From positions 429,243,776 to 429,307,775 of the forward strand of contig NC_090442.1 of the NCBI RefSeq assembly GCF_031143425.1: a DNA stretch of 64,000 bases. The letters are read 5' to 3'. The notes under the pieces are model-generated. The model did not search any database, was not told the origin of the DNA, and saw only the letters and a list, made by a program, of their open reading frames with translations. Below are positions 45,218 to 55,860 of this stretch, piece after piece; positions within the stretch are counted from its first letter, which is position 1; each line of letters begins with the position of its first letter. This DNA comes from Pleurodeles waltl (Eukaryota > Chordata > Amphibia > Caudata > Salamandridae). Both the position numbers and the translations under genes were made by a program.

Positions 45218-46100
45218 TACATCTTTTTCACTCAAATTTCCATCACGTAGACATGTTCTTTAGTTGTGGTTATCCTCAACAGGCTTTTGATGTCTTGTTG
45301 GAGTAGTGTTACCTTGGATGAACTGTCCAGCACTGATTTAGGTCATGTCTTGCTTCTTACTAGAATTCTTTTACTGTAGGGCATTTTCACCTAATTTACA
45401 GCCAATTTCTTATTTTCAGGATTTCCCTTCTTTATTGAATCTTCTCTATTTTTTCAGTTGGAATGGTCCCTTCAGTGTTCGAGATGATGGTCTTTTGTAA
45501 GACTCATGTTGGTCCCATCCTGGTTTAATTGAGCATATCTGCACTCCTATGTTCTGTGGAGAGTACAAATATTTATAATCGGAGGTACGTCTTGCAGAAG
45601 ACTTTATTTTCTTCCTGCTTCTAAAAGTATACTCACTTTGAGTGTCATCATCTCTATATGACCTATTCTTTACTTTATAGGATTTGCCTTTAAAATTAGA
45701 TATCTACTTTTTGGAACACTTCTTAACCTTTTTCTAAGATTTGGAAAAACCCTGAACATCTTTGTTAGATATCAATAGGGTTTTGGAAGCCTCGTTCCCT
45801 TAAGTGTCTTGGCCCATGGTTGTAAATACTTTTGAAATGCTTTTTGAGAGTTCAGCTTCCTTATCCTTAACAACTTCTGCATAATTGTGTCTGACATTAT
45901 GCCAATATTCTCGATGAGCAGCATTCCAAGATCTGTTGCAGGTGAAGCACCATGGACTTCCTGTATTTTCCTCAAAACTTTAAGAATTACTATAAAGGAA
46001 GGGGTGCCGTATGTGGCACCGTATATGTTAGCAAACATAATTCACAATGTTCTGCAATGTTCTTCCCTCTGGTGCCAAGCCTAGAGGCAAACACATTGTC
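45218..46100 (-). pseudogene. Possible gag-like remnant of a retroelement
   Basis: An 88-codon frame at 45,772-46,038 followed by a basic, stop-ridden stretch to about 45,430 lies upstream of the RT/RNase H/integrase remnants on the same strand. Position and basic C-terminus would suit a capsid/nucleocapsid remnant, but no diagnostic motif (major homology region or CCHC) is visible. Call by context only. Confidence 0.3.
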
Positions 46101-46300
46101 ATAATTCTGTGTTAACGTAGAGACTGATATCTGAGTGCACTACATCTATCTAGTGCATTCTATATGACCTCTTCCCTCCCCCTCCACCCCGTCTTGCTCA
46201 TAAGAGCAGGGTCCCAACGACCCAGCCCAGCACCTCAGCCAAACAGTCTGCCACTGCTCCAACTAAATCAACAGCTGCTTGCACAAAGGGGCCCCAGAGT

Positions 46301-46711
46301 ATGACTGCTGCCACTCCTACTGGAAGCACACCTTTGCCTCAGAAAGGGAGGACTAGGGTGGTGAAAAGCAAGGGACATGAGACAGGGAAAGTGGAGGCAC
46401 CTCCTAGTCGTGGCGGCAAGAAAGGAAAGGATCCCACTCCACCAGCCAAGAAGGGGAAGGATCCCACTCCACCAGCCAAGAAGAGGAAGGGTCCCACTCC
46501 ACCAGCCAAGAAAGGGAAGGTTCCCACTCAACCACCAATGAAAGGCAAGAGGCCCACTCAACCACCAATGAAAGGGAAGGTTCCCACTCAACCACCAAAG
46601 AAAGGCAAGAGGCCCACTCCACCAGCAGAGGGCAAGGAGCCCCCACCTCCAGCTCAGGCACAGCTGCCCTCACTTCCAGCTGAGACACAGCAGCCCTTGC
46701 CTCCAGCCTAG
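46301..46711 (+). CDS. Lys/Pro-rich repeat reading frame, hypothetical
   Basis: An open frame of 136 codons. Residues from about 40 onward are seven tandem 10-residue units of the form KKGKxPTPPA or MKGKxPTQPP, encoded by 30-bp DNA repeats at 46,418-46,627. A second repeat of ETQQPxxPPA type follows, interrupted by a stop at 46,709. The N-terminal part is Thr/Ser/Lys-rich. There is no known domain and no signal peptide. The sequence lies just upstream of a minus-strand Ty3/gypsy fragment. It may be part of a repeat element's protein or simply a minisatellite kept open by a period divisible by three. Confidence 0.4.
   Translation: MTAATPTGSTPLPQKGRTRVVKSKGHETGKVEAPPSRGGKKGKDPTPPAKKGKDPTPPAKKRKGPTPPAKKGKVPTQPPMKGKRPTQPPMKGKVPTQPPKKGKRPTPPAEGKEPPPPAQAQLPSLPAETQQPLPPA
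46418..46627. repeat. 30-bp minisatellite, 7 units
   Basis: Units start at 46,418, 46,448, 46,478, 46,508, 46,538, 46,568 and 46,598. The core CCCACTCCACCAGCC alternates with CCCACTCAACCACCA. Alternation of unit types suggests higher-order duplication. A second array of about 30-bp units (GCTGAGACACAGCAGCCC) lies at about 46,676-46,780. Confidence 0.92.
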
Positions 46712-47029
46712 ACACACCAGCCCTTGCCTCCAGCTGAGACACAGCAGCCCTCACCTCCAGCTGAGACACAGCAGCCCTCCAGGAACAGTTGTACAAGGAG
46801 CCCCCTCCAGAACCAGTGGGCAAATTCCCCACCTCAGAGACTGTGACCTGGCACTCCCCAGCATTGAGAAATGGTCATGGAGCCCCCGCCAGGACCAGTG
46901 GGCAAGTTCCCAACTCCAGCTGAGGTGCCCCCTACCCCCACTACCCCCTGAAGTGCCTGCTCACTTCAAACATGATGCCCCTGCACAGTTTAGTGCGGAT
47001 ACTGTCAGGAACAAGTTGGGGTTTGGACT

Positions 47030-47190
47030 GTGGCCTGTGGCCATGTGGGCCTAGTGCTCTCTTCAGTTTCACAAATGCCTTTTGACATTCCTCAATCCAT
47101 ATCACCTTCTTGGGCTGCTTCTTGGATGTCAGTGCAGTTAGCTGGTCACTTTGGCCCCATAGTTAGCTACAAAGTTTCTGTTAGTCACTA
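47030..47190 (-). pseudogene. Ty3/gypsy pol fragment (RT-RNase H junction)
   Basis: The minus-strand frame at about 47,045-47,165 reads SKKQPKKVIWIEECQKAF, then VKLKRAL. This is the typical W-x-x-x-C-Q-x-A-F-x-x-L-K segment at the start of the RNase H domain in chromovirus-like elements. Only about 50 residues remain. An LTR-type repeat follows immediately (plus side). Confidence 0.7.
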
Positions 47191-47204
47191 GTAAGTCTTC
47201 CCAC

Positions 47205-47745
47205 TCCAACACTGTGAGAAATTGAGGTACTGGTTGAAGGGGGTAAAACCCTGCTCAAGCAGCAACCACAATCCTTGTCAGGCAGAGGAACAAGCAAACC
47301 CCAACTTAACTTCTGCTCATCCTACTGGTAGCTTGAAACAGAGTATTCATGCTTAACTTAGAGGCAATGTGCAAAGTATTTGTGTAGCATTTCAAACAGT
47401 AATAAAGTGAAATCACAACAAAAGAAACAACAATTAGAACTATAGAGCAAACTCTAGTAAACAAATCATGACCAAAGCAACAACTGTCCAATCAGTAGAA
47501 CCAGAGATATGCAATTTTAAAGATTTAAGTGAAAATAACCCAAAAGCCCAAGCACCACCCTTCTGCTATCTGGTCGTGCAAGACCGGGAGAATGTCACAA
47601 GTTGAGGTCAACTGCACTAGAGCACCGATCAAATACAGAGACCAGGTTAGTCCTGCTGAAAAGTTACAGTGTCAGTCCAGAGCAAAGAGTCCACTTCATT
47701 TTGGAGAGGGCCACAAGGAACAGGGAAACGTTTCAGACTGTCATT
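47205..47745 (+). repeat. LTR-type repeat fragment
   Basis: Starts near TGTGAGAAATTGAGGTACTG and shares ordered blocks with 3150-3560, 8235-8560 and 50,168-50,480, such as AACCAGAGATATGCAATTTT and an A-rich stretch of CAACAA words. No coding domain. The right end is uncertain. Confidence 0.55.
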
Positions 47746-48059
47746 GGTGTAATGTGAAGTAGAGGTATTAACGCCACTTTAATAGTCACCGACAATGTCA
47801 TAATGACCACCATAATGTCTCAGATGTCTGTAAATGTAGATTCATTCAGTCAACATAGCTCTAGTAATAGACACAATCTTTGCCTATGACTCTGAGGATG
47901 GGAAGCATGTGGAGCTAAGACAGGCCACGCATGTCCCTTCAACGATAATGGGCTAATTCAGGCTGCTCTTATGGTGAGCACAAGCCTACCATTAAAACTG
48001 TTGATGCTCAATATGTGTGTGAGTGGAAATTCAGTCTGTTTATATGCAGTAATATACAG
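47746..48059. other. Unassigned DNA
   Basis: No recognisable gene or family. Confidence 0.35.
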
Positions 48060-48062
48060 CTG

Positions 48063-48654
48063 GGGCCATATTACACAAGTGCCCCAGGAGCCCAATGGGC
48101 GTTTCTGCTCCCTTTGTGCGCCCCCCAAGCAATTTGGCATTAGAGAAGGGGGTGCAAATGCTTGTGCAGTACAGATAGCGCTGGCGCACGTATACCACCA
48201 GTGCTATAATTAGAGGGTGTTCCCTTTTTTTCATGGGGACATGACCCCCTGCTAATTAGGGAATCTCTTTGTCTCTGCACCAACGCCGTTTACTGACATG
48301 GGTGCAGAGGCAAACATCCCTCAAGAAGGTGCACTGAAAGTGCACCACAAAAAGGTGGTTCACTTTTATTGTGCCTTCTAAAGGCAGCCCTCTAAAGGGA
48401 TAGACCCCCCCCAGACATCCCCTTGAAGGTCGGTGGAGTGATTCTAATCCTTCTGAAAGTGCAGGCCGATTCCCACCTGCGCAGAGAAATACATAACAGC
48501 TTTTGAACAGCTGCTCCATATTTCTCTTGAATGTGCTGCTCTGGGGGCAGCACAAGTTCGCGGCTGCCCAGAGGGCAGTGCATTCTGACTAATTGTTCGC
48601 ACTTTCCATATTTGCACCTGGTGCAACTGCTTAAACCTATCCCTAATACGGGCC
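48063..48654. mobile_element. Polyhairpin element HP7
   Basis: The ends GGGCCATATTA and the complement of GGCCCGTATTA lie between CTG at 48,060-48,062 and 48,655-48,657. Hairpins include about 48,273-48,308 (CTCTGCACC/GGGTGCAGAG), 48,331-48,347 (GTGCACT/AGTGCAC), about 48,485-48,525 (AGAAATA/TATTTCT) and 48,539-48,573 (CTCTGGG/CCCAGAG). Non-coding. Confidence 0.8.
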
Positions 48655-48657
48655 CTG

Positions 48658-50160
48658 GGGCATTTACCTCTTTATCTAGTAAAATACCTAGCACCCAAAT
48701 CATAAATTGAATTTTTATAGCATATAAAGTAATACTACAGTAAAATTACTTACTGCAACATGCAATTCACGTACATACATACTTACATAATAAATAAATA
48801 TGAATATTTTTATTTAGGTGGACTTTTTAAGAAAACATTAAAAAAGCTTAATTTTAAATTAATACAATAAAATTATTTCAATATTGAATTCATTATTAAA
48901 TTAATAGTGGTATCACAGTTTAATATTTTGTTCTACAATTAAAATGAACATATGACCATTAATTTACATTATTATTTAACTGTATACTAATTCTTGTAAG
49001 GTTTAATATACTTTTTAAATGTTCCCTGTACTTTATGATAGGGAGAGCTGCCCACTCCCGGTGGCAGAGAATTTTGGCTATGTGTGAAAAGTTACTAGTT
49101 AGTAACTCTACACTCATAAATGTAGCGCCACCCATCTTGTATTAAGTGGAGACATGTGAGTCTACAATTTATAACAAATTTAAACTAGTAAATGATGACT
49201 AATAGAAAAGAGTAAATTTACTACAAAGTGTAAGAGTAAAAGTACTTGTGTATATTTACTTACACGTAAATTTTCCTTTGTGAATAGGCCCCCCAGAGTT
49301 CCCAGAGCTGCACCTATATCAAGTCAAGAATAAAATACCTCAAAGATATTAATTGGGTCTACTTCTATTGCAAATGTCACTCACCCACCTGTTGAAGAGG
49401 GCCCTTTTACTGTCAGAAAAGCAGTGAGTGTAGGGTATATATTCTCTACTATTTCAATTTCATCGTCAGCTATGGTAAAATAAATGAACTTACACATTTA
49501 TATTTTATCCTTTGTAATTGTTGGGCTTAATAAAGCTCAAGTACTTTAAAAAGACTCCTTTCCTACTCAGGGCAATATATATTACCTATCATACCTGTAG
49601 GCATCGCCACGTTATGTGTGTGTGCATTCCAGAGCACTTTAGCATCTAAACCCCAGTGGTTCACTTAGATATTCAACCAAGGACTAGGTGGCAAACAAAT
49701 GTCATGAAGTTTGACCTCAAATAACCCCCATGTGAAAAGCTACACCACAGCTAGTTGTTTCAGCCTAAGAGCATATTAGTTAATCACAGTCTACTTCAAC
49801 AATGAGAAAAGTGCAGAGACCCAGAGGTTATTATGTGAGGAACCTTCCACAACATAACTTTCAATATAGATGAACACACCAATAATGGTTTGAATTATTT
49901 ATTATAAATGTCTGGTGGGAGTTCTACAATTTTTCTTATATCATATGATGTGTAAATGAGAAGAAAATTCTAAACACGCTATCAAATATTTTTCAAAACA
50001 AAATAAAAACAGAAATGAAAACACTGTATTTGTCAGCAAGTAAATTCAAAAACCTTACAATGGTTGGTTTTATCTCAAAGGTTTAAAGCACTATTCTTAT
50101 TATGGTCTGTTCTAGATATGAGTTAATAATGTTATTAGCGAAAGGCAGAAAATTCAATGA
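48658..50160. other. AT-rich DNA, unassigned
   Basis: Very AT-rich from 48,700 to 49,260. No gene, RNA or family is recognised over 1.5 kb. Confidence 0.4.
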
Positions 50161-50164
50161 GTCA

Positions 50165-51960
50165 CACTGTGAGGAAATAGGGTGTATTTTGTGGTGTGGT
50201 TGTGTGACCTAACAGTGTAATACACTTCCAAACCCCATTAGGTCCAGTAGGTTTTGCCTTCAAAACCCTCAGTTCAACCCTCAGTAGCTGTGGCACTAAG
50301 GAACAAGGCTTACACAAAGGAACAATTGTAAAGAATTTAAACAGCACCAAAACAAATGAAGAAGAAATCAACATGACATTTAAGAAATCTTACTCCAATT
50401 TATAAAAATAGACTGTATTTATATAAGAATTTAGACACTAGAATGAAAAATACCCGATAAAGGGTTCTAGAGAATTAGAACCTTATTACGACCTTGACAG
50501 AGGAGTTACCTCCATCATAAATGTGACGGATATCCCGTCCGTCGTATTATGATCCTCATTGAACATAATGGGATCATAATACGGTGGGCTGGATATCTGC
50601 CACTTTTGTGATGGAGGAAACCTCTCCATCAAGGTCGTAATAAGGCCCATAGATTTTACAAGCAATAATAAATCAAAGCAATTCCACTCAATTGTGAACA
50701 AACCTTGACAAAGTCAACAAATTGGACACAAAACTTTTTCACAGAAAACGTAGGTAGGTGTCCATGCGTTCGGCTACAAGTTTTCGGGATCAACAACTCT
50801 GACAGGGAGATAGTTAGGGGGACCAGCAAGGTCCTCAGGAACAGTTACTGCCAGTTAAGAAGCAGTCTTCCAGCATTTTATCTGTGTTACATTGGATTGC
50901 CATAGAGTGGTCCTGATGCTGTGGATGAAGGATGCTGAAGATGCTCCAAGGATGCTGTGAATGAGACAAGCTGATGGAGATTTCCTGCGGGGATTCCCCA
51001 GTCCACAAAGATGGTCAAGGAGTCCTGGTTACTGAGTCGACATCGCACAAAGTCCTCCCTGGTCTGGATGAAGTCCAGTCACCACTGGACTACCAGTTGC
51101 CCATTGTCGCCATCACAGTCTAATCCTTACTGGATTGATACCTTCCCTTCTGAGGGTCTGAGCAACTTTCCGACAGCACTCCTGGGCTCAGCGAACTCGA
51201 GTGCAACTCTGTGCATCGTGGCCTCGTCCTCAGTGCTGAACAGAGGCGGTGGTAAAGACTTGAAGACTTTGGGCTACTGACTTGCCCCAGAGGCTTCTTC
51301 AGCTGTTGTATCCATGTGCTGCACACAGAAATCCACTCAGCTGGTCCCTGGGATTCTCTTGGCTTGAATGGGCTCTGGCAACAGCTTCTCCTTGAGTAGG
51401 ACATGGTAGGGACAGTCCCGCTCTCTAATAGCCACCAGGTGCAGGAGGTTCAATCCTCCTTGTTGCAGCCTCTCTTTGCTGGTCCCTCCATTCAACAGGG
51501 CAGTTCTTCTTTGGTCCCTCATCCAAGTCAGTTGGAGATCTGAGTTCTGGGTCCCAAGGGTGCCCTATTTATTTTCAGAAAATGCCCTCAGGGTAGGATA
51601 TGGTTGGTAGCCAAATGGCCACCAAAACACACACACATACATATCTTAGTAATTGCAGTTGTTCAGGTCTAACTCACCTAGGTCTGTCATTCAAGAATTT
51701 TCACAGCCCATACTGGAGCCATTGATCACTCTTCTAAGATATCCTGCTAAGTTTTCCGACTCAACCTTTAAGGATCCATGGCAGCTGAGAAATGCAAGTG
51801 GTGGCTGCAGACTTCTTAGTGTTATTTTGACTTATTTCCAGCTGCAGCATTATCATTCAGCTGAAAGACCTCTCCACTCAACGTTTAAAAGCAGGAACTT
51901 TTACATGAGACTCCACAACACCTGTTAGTTACGGGTGAACACCCCCATATATCTCATTGG
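50165..51960 (+). repeat. LTR-type repeat interrupted by a foldback MITE
   Basis: Begins near TGTGAGGAAATAGGGTG at about 50,169. The blocks at 50,270-50,480 (CTCAGTTCAACCCTCAGTAG, A-rich, CTCCAATTTATAAAAATAGA) parallel 8,250-8,460. The 170-bp element at 50,478-50,648 splits it, and the block TGGACACAAAACTTTTTCAC resumes after it. It continues GC-richer to about 51.9 kb. No coding domain; the right end is uncertain. Confidence 0.55.
50478..50648. mobile_element. 170-bp foldback MITE, copy 3, nested in LTR repeat
   Basis: The left end GAACCTTATTACGACCTTGA and the complement of the right end (GGGCCTTATTACGACCTTGA) match at 18 of 20 positions. The middle carries GTGACGGATATCC, the same block as in copy 2. 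Preceded by TTA and followed by ATA. Confidence 0.85.
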
Positions 51961-53240
51961 TTAGGTCCCAGCATAAGGATCTCAACTTCCGATTTAGGCA
52001 AATCAGAAATGAAATGAAATCACCTTGTGCATCTGCACAGGCCTTACTTAACGTGTTTCAGTTTGTTCTTGGTCGATAGAGAACTCTGTGTGAAATGGAC
52101 CAGTTCTAATCAGAAAATGTGACCTATTGGTCACGTTTCTGATCCGGTGTTTAAACTCTGTTTGGGAATTAATGAAAGCCATGCATGGGCCTTGATGTAT
52201 GTGTTCGAATACAACTGGCGATAAAAGAAGCATTGGCAAATCCCAAAGTACAGCCTTTTAAAGCCGAGACCAGTGGGTTTTTGCTGTGCTCGTTATTGTT
52301 CCTGTTGAAGATTAACCTAGTCATTTTGAATGCTTGCTGCTTTTCTATTCATTCATTCTCTAAAGGCTTGTCATATTAGAAGTATCCATTTTAACAAATT
52401 AAATTGAAGAACATGTGCATAATTCATGTATTTGGTTAGATACAAATTCTATATTACTTGATGTTGATCTTCCTCAGGCACATTCCTTACTAATGAGGTG
52501 TATGGACCTTCTAGACCATCTACTTCGAATTTATTACTCTAAACTCTGCCCCTGTCCCTCCTGCTGTGGAGAAATATCTGACCACTTATCCCCATAACAA
52601 TTTGTGTTTTTCTTTCTGTTCAGGAAAACATGCTTTGCAGCTGTGTATTTGCTGCTAGGGTCTTGCTCCTGATCCCATCCTTTTACAATAGATGGTGGGT
52701 TAAAGATAATTTATCTTTGTGAATTGAGTCATAGGACTGGATGCACAAAGGTTTCCATTCGCAAGAAGTGATTCAAATTGCGCATTGACTTTGCGAATGG
52801 TATAGGGTTTTGTACAATGGCCAATATACCTATGTACTTTTTAAAGGATTTGTTGCTATGGAAGATAATATGTTTTGCATTTGTTGCAATGTTTTGAATG
52901 TATTTCCATTTATATGGATTAGGATTGTGGTTCGGCGATGCTTCTTTGTTTTATGATACAGTTTTGTATGTGATATTTGAAAGCATTAAATGTTATTTTG
53001 TTTTTGTGATATTTAAATGTTGGAGATATTATCTAATAAAAGGTTACAGGGACATTGTAGTTAGGTTCACGTTTTACCTGCACAAACCCATAGAAATTCA
53101 GCAGTTATAGTTATACCTATCTGAAGAAACTATAACTTATGGAGGAAAGTAACTCAAGGCTACAAGTTCTAGTTACTTAACATAAGTGTAACTATAAGTA
53201 TAACTAAAGAATTTCATTGCTGTAATTTGTGGGGTAATTA
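51961..53240. other. Unassigned, with one small terminal-like inverted repeat
   Basis: At 52,736-52,800, GGACTGGATGCACAAAG is followed by CCATTCGCAA and its complement TTGCGAATGG. This resembles the left tip of a GGGCC-type element without its partner. Otherwise nothing is recognised. Confidence 0.35.
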
Positions 53241-53329
53241 GCAGTGCATGGTGAGAGCGCAAGTTAACGGACCCTGTACTTCTCTGCATCCAGATGTAAC
53301 TATAAAATTTGTACCAAACATCTTCCTGG

Positions 53330-53480
53330 TCTTACTCTTTGAAGTCATTGCAATGAGAGACATTGCAATGACAATCTTACTCGTTGAAGTCATTGCAATG
53401 AGAGACCATTACAATGACAATCTCTCTCTCTCTCTCTCTTCCATCCCCTTATGGGACGGAAAAGAGAGAGAGAGTTACAC
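53330..53480. repeat. Short tandem duplication and (TC)n/(GA)n hairpin
   Basis: The GAAGTCATTGCAATGAGAGA block occurs at about 53,340 and again 47 bp further on. A (TC) run at 53,420-53,440 is complementary to the GAGAGAGAGAG run at 53,462-53,474, giving a hairpin. Confidence 0.8.
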
Positions 53481-53599
53481 CCCCGCATTCTGCAAGAGTT
53501 GGCATTGCTCCCAGAAGCAGGGAGCTGCTCTAAATAGCAGCACCCTAATTGTGGGACCAATGTTTTCCTCTGCATCTTTGCATGGAGGGAAGACAGATG

Positions 53600-54830
53600 A
53601 AATCTCCGCTTTCTGACAGTGGGAGCGGATGCCTTGTCCCATTGAATAGCCAGGTCTTGATGTTTTTCCAGAAATCTGTCAGGGTCGGTGGTGTTCTGAG
53701 GTGTAGCGGTAGGGAGTTCCATATCTTGGTGGCAGTGTAGGAGAACGATTGGGCTCCAGTGCGGCTGCAGCAGATTCAATGGTTGTGTGCAAGGGATAGA
53801 GTGGAGGAGCATAGGTGTCTTCTGGGCTGGTGGAAGTTTATGCAATGGTTGATATAAGATTGTCCTTGTTCATGCAGTGCTTTGTATGTATGTGTGAGGG
53901 TTTTGAAAAGGCATCTCTTCTGGATGGGGAGCCAGTAGAGGGGTCTGAGGTGGGGGTAGATGTAGGTCCATTTTGGTAGGTCCAGGACTAGTGGCATTCT
54001 GAATGATCTGGAGTTTTCCCAGGAATTGGGGGGGCAGTCCAGTGTAGAGTGTGCTGTTGTAGACAAGGCAGCTGTAGACAAGGGCCGGTATGACAGATTC
54101 TCTGGAGTCAGTGGTGATCCATCTGAAGATCTTGCAGAGCATGCAGAGGGTGTAGAAGCATGCAAAGGTTACTGTGTTGATTTGGTGTTTCATTGTCAAT
54201 CGGCTGTCCAGAATTATGCTGCGGTCGCGTGCCTGGGTTGTGAGGGTCAGCATGGGTCTGAGTTCCGCTGGCCACCAGCTGCGATCTCAGGTGGAGGGGT
54301 TGCTAACAAATAGTCAAACTTCTGTTTGTTGGATTTGAGCTTGAGGCAGCTGTTCCTAATCCAATTGGTTATGTCTGTCGTGGCCCTGCTGAAGTTGATT
54401 GAACCTTCGGTGAGGGAGGGAATGAGTTGGGTGTCATCAGCGTAGAAAGGTATGTTGAGGTCATGGGATTTGATGATGTCCGCGAGGGGGTGGTCATGTA
54501 GATGTCTTTAGGTGCAGAGGAGAAAGGCAGCAGTCAAATGCTCTGCTTTCATCCAGACATGAAGGAGATGATCCATTTGAGGGTGCTTTCCTGTATGCCA
54601 ATGGAGTGGAGTTTGTCGATGAGGGTGTGGTGGGAGATGGTGTCAAATACCGCTGAGATGTCAAGGTGTATCAGGGCCGTGGCTTCTCCATGGTTGAGGA
54701 GAGCTCTTATGTTGTCTGTGGCAGTGATAAGCATTGTCTCCATGCTGTGGTTTGTGTGGAATCCAAATTGAAGTGAGGCAAGGAATTGGTTATGTTCTAA
54801 GTATTCCATGAGTTGTTCTCTCGAAGAATA
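53600..54830 (-). pseudogene. CR1/L2-type LINE remnant, minus strand
   Basis: From the 5' side on the minus strand: FGFHTNHSMETMLI and LDISAVFDTISHHTLIDKL (about 54,560-54,780), a break in the middle, the DSRLTMKHQI block (about 54,190-54,220), PLYWLPIQKR (about 53,915), then IWNSLP and IKTWLF in another frame near 53,650-53,720. The catalytic YADD is not found. Truncated upstream at about 54,830, with frameshifts. The same family type as the copy at 32.5-33.9 kb. Confidence 0.82.
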
Positions 54831-54964
54831 TTCGTATATTTATAAACCATAAGTCATATATACATTTGCACCAAGAAATGCACATATTTAAATACATACA
54901 TATAATGAAACTATACATGTTCATGAACACAAGCATATCCTGTATATTTCAGTTTTAAATATGT

Positions 54965-55345
54965 TAGTCATGTAAGAAAAAGCCAACTCTTGAGTAGTGT
55001 TCTAAAGATATGATAGATATCTGTGAATCTTATGTTTAGAGGTAATGAATTCCATTGTTTGGCTATTTTTTGGCTACTCGAGAAGAAAAAGATGTACCAC
55101 TTGTGAGTTTTTTTCTTGCATACTGAAGTTTTGAGGCGGCCAGCAATCAAGAGTGGAGTATTTGGTGATTTTATTCCTGATGAAAAGTGGTGTTTAGGGG
55201 TATTGAAACTTTGTAAATCTTTGTATTCAGGAGTAACTCTGTGTGCAGGTGACATTTGAAAACTTTTGTCCAGTGTGTTCCACACATGTTTTTTGGTTCT
55301 ACAGAAAAAGTTTCCATGAGGTCAAAGATTCTATGCAGTAGATAC
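54965..55345 (-). pseudogene. Second CR1/L2-like RT C-terminus
   Basis: A 105-codon frame at 54,968-55,285 ends with KQWNSLPLNIR and LLKSWLF, the C-terminal signature of this LINE group. It is preceded by an APQYLLHRI-type block at about 55,300-55,345. It differs from the adjacent copy, so it is a separate insertion. Confidence 0.65.
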
Positions 55346-55349
55346 TGTG

Positions 55350-55856
55350 GAGCAAATTTACGAACTCCTTGCACCACTATTGCATCACTTTTTGTGATGC
55401 AACAGTGACGCAATCAACCATACCATATCGATGAGGCCATACAACCCACTTTGCATGGCTTTGAATGGCCTCATAGATATGGAGTAAGAGGATGTGTCAA
55501 CACCTTATGACTCCACAGGGGAGGAGCAACAAGGAGAAATATCTTTATTTTCCTCATTGTTTCCTCTTTCCATGTGTGCTTTCTACAGCACACATAGAAT
55601 GAGGAAAATGCCTCCCAGGATTGTTTTTGTTCAGGAGGGTGTCCGTTCCTGCACAAAAACAATCCTGCATGCAACACAGATATCCTTGTACCATGGTGAA
55701 AGGGTGCCTGTGTTGGTCCTAGGCAGCCCCTGGTGCGCCAGCACAGGCGAAAAGCACAGGAATGTGCTGTATGCTATAGATACGGCGCATTCCTGCCCTT
55801 TTACTTTGATGCACTTGCTGCACTGCCCTGCGCCAAATCACCATAAACATGCCCTG
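55350..55856. mobile_element. Hairpin element HP8
   Basis: The ends GAGCAAATTTACG and the complement of GGGCATGTTTATG are flanked by TGTG at 55,346-55,349 and 55,857-55,860 (possibly a 3-bp TGT). Hairpins: about 55,375-55,395 (TTGCATCAC/GTGATGCAA) and about 55,549-55,611, with the CATGTGTGC/GCACACATAG stem also found in HP2. Non-coding. Confidence 0.72.
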
Positions 55857-55860
55857 TGTA

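Noticed and set aside
46404..46832. 142-codon minus-strand frame over the 30-bp repeats
   Set aside because: Mirror frame of the same minisatellite. The period of 30 keeps several frames open on both strands.
53390..53845. 151-codon minus-strand frame with a possible novel protein
   Set aside because: It overlaps the 3' end of the CR1/L2-type remnant and the adjacent (TC)n hairpin, with no domain of its own.
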